Source: Rubrobacter sp. (GTDB taxonomy: Bacteria; Actinomycetota; Rubrobacteria; Rubrobacterales; Rubrobacteraceae). Taken from it: a DNA stretch of 5,618 nt. The notes beneath the pieces are model-generated. The model worked only from the letters and a program-made list of their open reading frames with translations. It did no database searches and had not been told where the DNA came from. This document shows positions 1-5,179 of this stretch, one piece after another; positions within the stretch are counted from its first letter, which is position 1; every line of letters starts with the position of its first letter. The stretch covers positions 1 to 5,618 of the forward strand of contig JADDPM010000135.1 of NCBI GenBank assembly GCA_016781885.1. Reading direction: 5' to 3'. A program made the translations under genes and the position numbers.

Positions 1-1
1 C

Positions 2-715
2 GAGATAAAGAGCCCCAGCCGCACCTCGACCGCCATCGTCGACCCTACCACGGGCACGCAAACGGAGATCAACGAACACGGCCCCGCCGTCTCTCCCGAA
101 GAGGCCCAGGAGTTCTCCCGTCGCCTGGAGTTTCTCATGGAGTACGCGACCGCGGTCGTCTTTGCCGGGAGCCTGCCGTCGAACCTGGACGAGAACTTTA
201 TAGCCGGCCTCGTGCGCGAGACCCGCGAGAGGGGCCTCTACACGGTAGTAGACGCCCCGCCGAGGGTACTGAAGGCGGCGATAAAAGCAAACCCCTCTCT
301 CGTAAGCCCGAACCAGCACGAGGCCGAGAGCGCCGTAGGCTTCGACTTCATAGAACACGAAGACTTTCTCCGGGGCCTCCACAGGCTCGTCGAACTCGGG
401 GCCGAGAGGGCGTGCGCGACCTCGCCCGAGGGTTACTCCTACCTGAAGACGGAGGACGGGGTGTTCTCTGCCCGGGCGCCGAAGGTCGAGGCGCTCTCGA
501 CTATCGGGAGTGGTGACGCCTACCTGGCGGGCCTGCTCGCCGGTCTACTTCACCGCAAGCTCTCACCGGCCGGGTCCGTGCGCTTGGCCGCCGGATGCGC
601 AGCCGCGAACGCCGAGACTTTAGGCGCGGGCATCTTCGAGGCGCGCCGGGCCGAGGAGCTCGCCGAAGCCGTCCGGGTAGAGGCACTCGTCGCCGAGAGC
701 CTGGAGCGCTTCTAG
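2..715 (+). CDS. fruK: 1-phosphofructokinase-type sugar kinase (PfkB/ribokinase fold), 5'-truncated by the window edge
   Basis: This is the C-terminal 237 residues of a PfkB-family hexose-phosphate kinase. Family members of this type phosphorylate fructose 1-phosphate (or tagatose 6-phosphate) with ATP in the cytoplasm. The frame is open from base 2, so the ATG at 137 is internal; about 70-80 N-terminal residues of a usual ~310 are missing. Seen in order: RTSTAIVDPTTGTQTEINEHGP (sugar-binding lid region, residues 7-28 of the fragment), the GSLP motif, SPNQHE matching the family's PN..E metal/ATP motif (Asn104), and STIGSGDAYLAG, where the Asp at 515-517 (residue 172) is the expected catalytic base in a variant of the GAGD anion hole. 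Fructose 1-phosphate is the likeliest substrate, but LacC-type tagatose-6-phosphate kinases look similar. No PTS gene is visible to confirm the choice. Confidence 0.85.
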   Translation, partial: EIKSPSRTSTAIVDPTTGTQTEINEHGPAVSPEEAQEFSRRLEFLMEYATAVVFAGSLPSNLDENFIAGLVRETRERGLYTVVDAPPRVLKAAIKANPSLVSPNQHEAESAVGFDFIEHEDFLRGLHRLVELGAERACATSPEGYSYLKTEDGVFSARAPKVEALSTIGSGDAYLAGLLAGLLHRKLSPAGSVRLAAGCAAANAETLGAGIFEARRAEELAEAVRVEALVAESLERF

Positions 716-759
716 ACGATACCGGCTCCTGTTTCCGGCTGGTTCCGGGGCTCGGAGCG

Positions 760-788
760 TTGCGAAAACACAGGACTTCTCCTGTATT
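760..788 (+). promoter_or_regulatory. candidate trxA promoter
   Basis: TTGCGA (760-765), a 17-base spacer and TGTATT (783-788) give 4/6 matches to each sigma-70-type hexamer. Transcription would start near 795 and leave a leader of about 85 bases before trxA. A 6+6 inverted repeat fills most of the spacer and runs into the -10. A weaker alternative -10, TAGACT at 831-836, has no -35 at the right distance. This is a consensus match only. Confidence 0.35.
770..785. repeat. inverted repeat ACAGGA-CTTC-TCCTGT between fruK and trxA
   Basis: A perfect 6-base inverted repeat with a 4-base loop, flanked by AAA (766-768) and TTT (787-789), which can extend the pairing after one mismatch. It could be a weak terminator for the kinase gene, 55 bases past its stop, or an operator in the candidate trxA promoter. 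The short T run makes termination uncertain. Confidence 0.5.
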
Positions 789-879
789 TCGCCCGTCGTC
801 GGCATCGGCTAAAGAGGCGTTGGGGCATGATAGACTGGTCCTGTTGGAGAAGGTTTTACGAACTTTGGAGGTGAGGTTG

Positions 880-1191
880 ATGGCAGTCGCTGACGTTACA
901 GACGCTACGTTCGAGAGCGAGGTCTTGGGCTCGGAGAAGCCGGTCATAGTGGACTTCTGGGCGCCGTGGTGCGTGCCGTGCCGCAGGATCTCTCCGATCC
1001 TGGACGAGATGAGCGAGAGCCGCGACGACGTGCACTTCGTGAAGGTGAACGTGGACGACAACCCCCAGACCGCGATGAGCTACCGGATCACGAGCATCCC
1101 GACCATCGCCCGCTTCGAGGGCGGCCAGGTAACCCAGCAGGCCGTCGGCGCCCTGCCCAAGAACCAGCTCGCCTCGCAGCTCGGGTTATAG
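880..1191 (+). CDS. trxA: thioredoxin with a WCVPC active site
   Basis: A 103-residue single-domain thioredoxin, a cytoplasmic disulfide reductase normally recycled by thioredoxin reductase. The segment VDFWAPWCVPCRRISPIL (residues 24-41) carries Cys31 and Cys34; the cis-proline loop is TSIPTIARF (Pro74), and a terminal helix ends in LGL. The canonical Gly between the cysteines is Val here, and the following Lys of WCGPCK is Arg. The ATG at 880 is chosen because GGAGG (867-871) lies 8 bases upstream and the protein begins at the usual family position; the same frame stays open further upstream but without family similarity. groES follows 121 bases downstream with its own probable promoter. 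Family assignment is secure; the redox effect of the Val is inference. Confidence 0.95.
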   Translation: MAVADVTDATFESEVLGSEKPVIVDFWAPWCVPCRRISPILDEMSESRDDVHFVKVNVDDNPQTAMSYRITSIPTIARFEGGQVTQQAVGALPKNQLASQLGL

Positions 1192-1201
1192 CCTCGCACG
1201 A

Positions 1202-1230
1202 TTGCTTCTCGTAACCCGCCCGGTTACAAT
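1202..1230 (+). promoter_or_regulatory. candidate groES promoter
   Basis: TTGCTT (1202-1207), 17 bases, then TACAAT (1225-1230), a 5/6 match to the -10 consensus. The start site would be near 1237, giving a leader of about 75 bases. The inverted repeat GTAACC/GGTTAC occupies the spacer and overlaps the -10. No CIRCE (TTAGCACTC-N9-GAGTGCTAA) or HspR-type HAIR element is present between trxA and groES. Confidence 0.5.
1211..1227. repeat. inverted repeat GTAACC-CGCCC-GGTTAC in the groES promoter
   Basis: Perfect 6-base arms (1211-1216 and 1222-1227) around a 5-base loop, starting 20 bases after the trxA stop. It overlaps the first three bases of the TACAAT box. It may be an operator for groES, a short trxA terminator (only AATCTCTT follows, a poor U tract), or both. 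Confidence 0.5.
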
Positions 1231-1260
1231 CTCTTGCGTGGAACGTAGCCGCTCCGGCGG

Positions 1261-1282
1261 ACCCTCGGGCATGCGGGAGGGT
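1261..1282 (+). promoter_or_regulatory. hairpin in the groES 5' leader
   Basis: ACCCTC (1261-1266) pairs with GAGGGT (1277-1282) across a 10-base loop that contains the palindrome GCATGC. The element sits in the predicted groES leader, 17 bases before the ribosome-binding site, and does not itself sequester AAGGAGGT. It could stabilise the mRNA or be a protein-binding site; no known riboregulator is recognised. Confidence 0.4.
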
Positions 1283-1312
1283 GTTAAATTCGACGAGAAA
1301 AGGAGGTAGCTG

Positions 1313-1579
1313 ATGAACTTCAGGCCGCTTGGTGAGAGGGCACTGGTAAAGATGGTGGAGCGCGAGGAGAAGACCGCCTCGGGGATCGTGTTGCCGGATA
1401 CGGCCAAGGAGAAGCCGCAGACGGCCGAGGTAGTCGCGGTTGGCGAGGGAGATGACCTGAAGGTCAGCCAGGGAGATGTCATCGTCTTCGCCAAGTACTC
1501 GGGGACCGAGATCAGCCTCGATGGCGAGGACTACATGATCCTCGACGCCGACGACATCCTTGGGGTGGTAGAGGGTTAG
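1313..1579 (+). CDS. groES: GroES co-chaperonin (Cpn10) with a shortened roof loop
   Basis: An 88-residue 10-kDa chaperonin, which forms the heptameric lid on GroEL during ATP-driven folding. Seen: the N-terminal MNFRPLGERALVK, the mobile loop with the GroEL-contacting tripeptide IVL (residues 25-27), the barrel segment GDVIVFAKYSGTEI, and the C-terminal DYMILDADDILGVVEG. The start is fixed by AAGGAGGT (1300-1307), 6 bases before the ATG. The family is usually 94-100 residues; the deficit is in one place, VGEGDDLKVSQGD (43-55), where E. coli has a roof beta-hairpin about 8 residues longer. No groEL follows: the next gene is a peptidoglycan-binding protein after a strong terminator, so groES is monocistronic here and must act with a GroEL encoded elsewhere. 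Confidence 0.95.
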   Translation: MNFRPLGERALVKMVEREEKTASGIVLPDTAKEKPQTAEVVAVGEGDDLKVSQGDVIVFAKYSGTEISLDGEDYMILDADDILGVVEG

Positions 1580-1620
1580 ATCCGGAGCCCGCAAGGGAGC
1601 CTATCTGCCCTACGGCCCTT

Positions 1621-1654
1621 CGCGCCGGGCGTCTCTTACGGAGAGCCCGGCGCG
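1621..1654 (+). terminator. strong hairpin after groES
   Basis: CGCGCCGGGC (1621-1630) pairs perfectly with GCCCGGCGCG (1645-1654), and TCTC (1632-1635) with GAGA (1641-1644). This gives a 14-pair stem with one bulged G (1631) and a TTACG loop, 41 bases after the groES stop. The tail CTACTTTG is a weak U tract, as is common for terminators in GC-rich actinobacteria. Confidence 0.75.
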
Positions 1655-1727
1655 CTACTTTGAACTACCACCCGGAGACCGCATGTACCTTCGCTCGACC
1701 CCACTATTCGAGGAGCTGACCTAGACT

Positions 1728-2807
1728 GTGCGCGCTTTGCGCAAGGGAGATAGAGGATATGAGGTCGTGGATCTCCAGACCAAGCTACAGGCGCTTGGTC
1801 TGGACCTCGGCAACCGGGGGATAGACGGAGTCTTCGGGCCCATGACCGAGTTGGCCGTCAGGGAGTTCCAGCAGGGGATGGGCATCCTCGCCGACGGAGT
1901 GGTCGGGGAGATTACCTGGAACGAGATCGTCGAGGCTGGCTATCGCGCCGGCGGTCGCATCTATCTTTATCTACGTCAGCCTCCCTTCCGCGGGGCCGAT
2001 GTCATGGAACTCCAACGGATGCTCAACGACCTCGGCTTCGATCCCGGTGCCGTGAACGGCATCTTCGACGAGCGCACGGCCCGCGCGCTCAAGGAGTTCC
2101 AGCGCAACGCCGGGCTTACCGTCGACGGTGTCGTGGACGACGGGGTCTTCAAAGTCCTCAAGACCTATGCAACCCAAACTTTGGGTACTCACCAGCTACC
2201 GGACAAGAACGGTGGCTACTTCCCCGAGGACCTCTTCTCTGGCGCGATCGTCATCGACGCCGCCCACGGTGGCCGTCACAGGGGATACGTTCTCCCCGGG
2301 GACCCCGGCCTGGACGAGGCGGACCTGAACCTGTCCGTGGCCCAGGAGCTAGCCCAGATCCTGCCCGCCCGCGAGGTCCTTCTTACTCGCAGCGGGGACG
2401 AGGAGGTCTCGAACTCCGACCGGGCTTACCTCGCTAACGCGGCGGGGGCGAAGATGGTCGTCTCCATCCGCCACGCCCACCACAAGTCACCCCGCGCCGA
2501 GGGTACGGCCTCCTTCTACTTCAGCCGCCTGGGCTATCAGTCCCACCGGGGCCGCATGGCGGCGACCTACGTCCAGAAAGGTGTAAGCCAGGCCCTGGGC
2601 ACGCGAGACATCGGCGAGTTCGGCCGCTCCTACGACATCCTGCGCGAGACCAACATCCCGGCCGTCCTGCTCGAGCCCCTCTACCTCACCAACCCACGCG
2701 AGTTGGACCTGGCCTCCGACCCTTACTACCCTACCACCGTCGCCGAGGCCGTAGCCGCCGCCCTCGAACTATATGCTGGCCGGGACGCGGCTTTTATAGC
2801 CGTTTAG
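1728..2807 (+). CDS. cwlM: CwlM-like protein: two peptidoglycan-binding domains plus Amidase_3 domain, altered zinc site
   Basis: This 359-residue protein has two PG_binding_1 domains (about 5-67 and 86-145) and then an N-acetylmuramoyl-L-alanine amidase (Amidase_3) domain (about 173-350). Amidase_3 enzymes use a His-Glu-His zinc site and a general Glu. Here IDAAHGG gives His180, LDEADLNL gives Glu197 and AVLLEPLYLTN gives Glu316, but the second His motif, usually SIHAN, reads SIRHAH: Arg248 stands at the ligand position and His249 is one residue late. There is no signal peptide or membrane segment; the PG-binding repeat begins at once. In mycobacteria, CwlM has this architecture, lies next to trxC, is cytoplasmic, and regulates MurA after phosphorylation by PknB. 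A similar regulatory role is inferred. The GTG start follows an in-frame TAG (1722-1724), with GAGGAG (1710-1715) 12 bases upstream. A weak -35-like TTGAAC lies at 1660. Confidence 0.85.
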   Translation: MRALRKGDRGYEVVDLQTKLQALGLDLGNRGIDGVFGPMTELAVREFQQGMGILADGVVGEITWNEIVEAGYRAGGRIYLYLRQPPFRGADVMELQRMLNDLGFDPGAVNGIFDERTARALKEFQRNAGLTVDGVVDDGVFKVLKTYATQTLGTHQLPDKNGGYFPEDLFSGAIVIDAAHGGRHRGYVLPGDPGLDEADLNLSVAQELAQILPAREVLLTRSGDEEVSNSDRAYLANAAGAKMVVSIRHAHHKSPRAEGTASFYFSRLGYQSHRGRMAATYVQKGVSQALGTRDIGEFGRSYDILRETNIPAVLLEPLYLTNPRELDLASDPYYPTTVAEAVAAALELYAGRDAAFIAV

Positions 2808-2815
2808 CGGCCAGC
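2775..2815 (+). terminator. hairpin spanning the amidase stop codon
   Basis: GCTGGCCG (2775-2782) pairs with CGGCCAGC (2808-2815). Inside it, CGGC (2788-2791) pairs with GCCG (2799-2802) around a TTTTATA loop, so the stop codon (2805-2807) lies within the structure. TTCTCCG follows, a poor U tract. Likely a terminator or a 3'-end stabiliser of the amidase mRNA. Confidence 0.55.
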
Positions 2816-2854
2816 TTCTCCGTCGCTCGGCTCTGAGAAAGCCTCAAGATCTTT

Positions 2855-2904
2855 CGCGGGAGCAAGACACAGGTCCTTGATACGAAGTGCGTCTTGCCCC
2901 CGCG
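2855..2904. terminator. long stem-loop between convergent genes
   Basis: Bases 2855-2868 pair with 2891-2904 over 14 positions with a single A-C mismatch (2861/2898), around a 22-base loop. It sits between the plus-strand amidase (ends 2807) and the minus-strand esterase (ends 2921), 17 bases beyond the esterase stop. Neither side has a U run, so it probably works as a bidirectional barrier or RNA end stabiliser. Assignment rests on structure and position only. Confidence 0.6.
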
Positions 2905-2920
2905 CCAGCCAATCGTTCGG

Positions 2921-4164
2921 CTAGCCTATCGGCTCCCGCCGCGGGTGCTGGAAAAAGAACCGCACCATCTCCGCCGAAGCGTCGGGGCCTTTGGGGTCGG
3001 TGTACGAGCCGGAGAGGCCCCCGCCTGACCAAGCGTGTCCGAGCCCGTGGACCGTCCATCTCTCTACGACGGCATGATCGTCCGCGTCGTGGTAAGTAGC
3101 GCAGGTGTAGGCGTGCCCGCCGGGTACCTGACCCCGGCGTATCTTCGCCCGTGGGGCCGGCTTACTTGCGGAGTCCGGGCCGCCAGCGCTGGCGGCGAAG
3201 CACGCGAGTAGTTGGTCCCCGTTGCGCGGGTGAACGGTCGTGTCGCGGTCCCCGTGGAACACGATCGCCGGCGCTACGTGGGCGGTGGCCACGATGGGGA
3301 CCTCCCGAGGCGGTTTGCCGTTTTGCATCGCGGAGAACGCAGAGAGGAGGTCGTGGGCGGCGCCGGGGGCCAGGCCGGAGTGGACGCCCATCGCAGCGTA
3401 CAGGTCAGGGTAGGTCGTTCCCATGATGGCGGCCATCGCCCCGCCGGCCGACATCCCGGCCACGTACACCCGGCCCGAGTCGAGACCATCTCGGCGACGA
3501 CCTCGCGTGTGATGCCGGCGATAATGGACGGCTCGCCCCTTTCGCGCTGCTGATCAGCGTCCTTGAACCAGTTCCAGCACTTCTGCATGTTGTTGTTCTG
3601 GGCCTGCGCGGGATAGGCGACGAGGAAGGTATGCTCCTCGGCGAGCGCGTTCATGCGGGTACCGGCAGCGAAATCGTCCGGATTCTGAGTGCAGCCGTGG
3701 AGCATGACCACCAGCGGCGTCGCTTGCCCAACGTAGCCGCTTGGAATGTACAGCTTGTAAGCGCGGGTCCCGGCCCGGTTGGTATAAGATCGCTCGACGA
3801 ACCGTCCTCCCGCCGGAACGGCCTCGGGCGCGGGCACGCCTTCTGCCGGTTGGGGAGTAGCGCCGGGCAGGCCGCCGGGCGAGCGCGGCATTCTGCGGAA
3901 GCCTCGGGGCGGTTTGGGGGCGGGCCGAAGGGTATGCTCGGTTGGGCTAGTTCGTGGGGGCGCCATGGGCTGCGGGGCTTCGTCCACGATATAGGAGGAC
4001 GCTTCGGTCGGGCCGCCGGGGCCGTCCGGAGATGCCGTCGGGCCGAACGCGCCCCCGAGGGGCCCTCCGAGGGTGCTCTGGATGACGGCGGTCGCCTCGG
4101 CGAGCCGGCCCTCACGCATGAGGCGTGTAGCCTCCGCCATTCCGCCCTGCATCTGGTTATTCAT
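2921..4164 (-). pseudogene. poly(3-hydroxybutyrate)-depolymerase-family esterase, broken by one frameshift
   Basis: An alpha/beta-hydrolase of the PHB depolymerase / LpqC esterase family, which cleaves polyester or acyl-ester bonds. The first frame runs from ATG 4164 to about 3487, the second from about 3484 to the TAG at 2921-2923; restoring one base near 3485-3486 gives EM-x-LDSGRVYVAGMSAGG, which fits the family spacing exactly, and a 414-residue protein. Using that numbering: helical N-terminus MAEATRLMREGRLAEATAVI (9-28), Pro/Gly-rich linker (about 34-120), oxyanion LHGCTQ (155-160), nucleophile Ser239 in GMSAG, Asp308 in HGDRDTTVHP, His377 in GLGHAWSGG. There is no signal peptide, so an intracellular role is likely. 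GGAG (4177-4174) lies 9 bases before the start. The RHH regulator gene ends 36 bases upstream on the same strand. The break is either true decay or a sequence error; all catalytic motifs are intact, which favours recent loss or error. Confidence 0.85.
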
Positions 4165-4200
4165 AAATAAGTTCTCCTCTCTCGTTCAGTACGACTTTCA

Positions 4201-4599
4201 TCAAGACGAACGGATCCGGCCCGCAAGCGCCGTCTTCACGGCCGGACTCGCCCGGAAGGCGCCCAGCACGACGACGGAGCCGATGGTCTCCAGGGCTAGT
4301 TCCGGGGGGACGTCGTCCGCGATGCTTGCCAGGCCCAGCACCTTGATATCTAGCGTCTCGCCGGCCGCGCGCACCTCCTCCAGGTCGCGGCGAGTGTAGT
4401 GCTGCAGGCCGAGCACCAGCGTCTTGCGGGCGACAGTCTGCCGGACTGCCTCGGCGTGCGTGTTGAGCTGGTTGCGGATCGCCGTGCGGATGAAGTCGGT
4501 GCGGTTCTGGTAGAAGCCCTCCTGCACCAACAGATCGATCTGCCCCAAATCCACCGGCGCCATGTTGATCGTTATCTTCTCTAGCTCAGTGGCCGCCAT
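4201..4599 (-). CDS. ribbon-helix-helix (CopG-type) transcriptional regulator
   Basis: A 132-residue protein with an N-terminal ribbon-helix-helix DNA-binding domain: strand EKITINMAP (7-15), helix VDLGQIDLLVQEGF (16-29), the turn YQNRTDF, and helix IRTAIRNQLNTH (37-48). The C-terminal half (about 58-127: LVLGLQHYTRRDLEEV, KVLGLASIADDVPPEL, VVVLGAF) is no domain I can name; it might sense a ligand or oligomerise. The start ATG at 4599 has AGGAG upstream (GGAG 4613-4610, 10 bases away). The gene lies first in a probable two-gene operon with the PHB-depolymerase-family esterase. A good promoter and repeated AACATCC sites sit directly upstream, which suggests autoregulation and control of the esterase. 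The esterase partner and the long C-terminal region argue against an antitoxin role. Confidence 0.85.
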   Translation of the reverse strand: MAATELEKITINMAPVDLGQIDLLVQEGFYQNRTDFIRTAIRNQLNTHAEAVRQTVARKTLVLGLQHYTRRDLEEVRAAGETLDIKVLGLASIADDVPPELALETIGSVVVLGAFRASPAVKTALAGRIRSS

Positions 4600-4615
4600 C
4601 TCTCACCATCTCCTA

Positions 4616-4643
4616 AACATCCACACAACATCCACAAGGATGG
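4616..4643. promoter_or_regulatory. candidate RHH operator: tandem AACATCCACA plus inverted half-site
   Basis: AACATCCACA occurs at 4616-4625 and again at 4627-4636, 11 bases apart, about one helical turn. The second copy also forms CATCC-ACAA-GGATG (4629-4642) with an inverted half-site that overlaps the -10. A further inverted copy, GGATGTT, lies at 4681-4687 beyond the -35. RHH proteins bind as dimers of dimers to closely spaced repeats on one face, so this layout fits autoregulation. The link to this particular regulator is inferred from position. Confidence 0.55.
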
Positions 4644-4668
4644 TAAAGCTGGCTAGGGCTATTGTCAA
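4640..4668 (-). promoter_or_regulatory. promoter for the RHH regulator-esterase operon
   Basis: Read on the minus strand: a perfect TTGACA (4668-4663), a 17-base spacer and TACCAT (4645-4640), a 4/6 match. Transcription would begin near 4633, leaving a leader of about 34 bases that contains the tandem repeats and the ribosome-binding site of the regulator gene. Confidence 0.65.
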
Positions 4669-4687
4669 GGGGATCGAAGCGGATGTT

Positions 4688-4885
4688 GCGGATCTTGCTT
4701 GGGTGCCTGGATCTACCAGGGACTCAGCCCGGCTTCTTACGAGCGGTCAGGGCGGTGGTACTTTAGGCAGGCCAGCCTTATCGGAGACGTTGAGCGGCCA
4801 GTTCCTTTTCGTACGCAACCGCGTAACCACCTGGCGGAGAAGGCCCTTCTTCGGACGGTTCCGTATCTCTCGGAGACCGGGGTAA
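4688..4885. other. intergenic stretch with no recognised gene
   Basis: Open frames here on both strands are short, lack good ribosome-binding sites and look like no family I know. The only structures noted are a 13-base dyad AGAAGG-C-CCTTCT at about 4838-4850 and an imperfect hairpin CGGTTCCG...CGGAGACCG at about 4856-4879. The latter is 7 bases beyond the stop of the minus-strand membrane frame and may act as its terminator. Confidence 0.4.
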
Positions 4886-5179
4886 TCAGGGGCGGGGATC
4901 TTCGTCCGAGAGCCGCTGGTATCTCTCCACAGCGATAACCGCTGTTCCGAGCAAGAAACCCTCAACCACCCCGTAGACGATGTTGGCCGGTGTGGGGATG
5001 GCGGTTGGCAAGGGAGGCGGGAAGATCAAGATCCCGACCAGGCAGGCCAACCAAAGGAACCTCGCGGCATTCCGCCCCCATCCCAGGTATCGAAACGCGA
5101 AGTGGGCGAACGAGGCGCCGGCCAGGATTCCGACCGGCCGCGGTACCGAGTCGCCGGGTTCGTCACTCCTGATCGCTTT
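4886..5179 (-). pseudogene. small three-helix membrane protein frame without a normal start codon
   Basis: An open frame of 97 codons that follows a TAA directly and ends at TGA (4888-4886). It begins KAIRSDEPGDSVPRPVG, then has three hydrophobic segments: VGILAGASFAHFAFRYLG (16-33), FLWLACLVGILIFPPPL (41-57) and NIVYGVVEGFLLGTAVIAV (66-84), with a charged tail ERYQRLSDEDPRP. The pattern is typical of a real small inner-membrane protein, and competing frames are not hydrophobic. There is no ATG, GTG or TTG before the first segment. A GTG at 5165-5163 starts a different frame (VTNPATR) and would join this one after a single base change. Possible explanations: a frameshifted start, a nonsense-split longer gene with the upstream frame, or sequence error. 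I do not recognise the family, and the function is unknown. Confidence 0.5.

Noticed and set aside
137..715. The ATG at 137 as start of the sugar kinase
   Set aside because: The same frame is open upstream to base 2 and encodes typical family sequence there, so this Met is internal.
595..879. N-terminal extension of thioredoxin from an ATG at 595
   Set aside because: It overlaps the kinase gene in another frame, is Arg-rich without family similarity, and the ATG at 880 has an ideal ribosome-binding site and the standard thioredoxin N-terminus.
501..1061. Minus-strand open frame across the kinase and thioredoxin genes
   Set aside because: It is antisense to two well-supported genes and its product is low-complexity Arg/Ser/Pro.
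3631..4170. Long plus-strand open frames opposite the esterase (3212-3553, 3631-4170)
   Set aside because: They are Arg/Gly-rich antisense shadows of a clear hydrolase gene and have no recognisable domains.
4201..4599. RHH protein as the antitoxin of a toxin-antitoxin pair
   Set aside because: The neighbour is a PHB-depolymerase-family hydrolase, not a toxin, and the regulator has a long extra C-terminal region.
4562..4965. Small open frames between the RHH promoter and the membrane frame (4562-4885, 4699-4938 plus; 4747-4965 minus)
   Set aside because: They overlap the RHH gene, its promoter or the membrane frame, have no convincing ribosome-binding sites, and their composition looks random.
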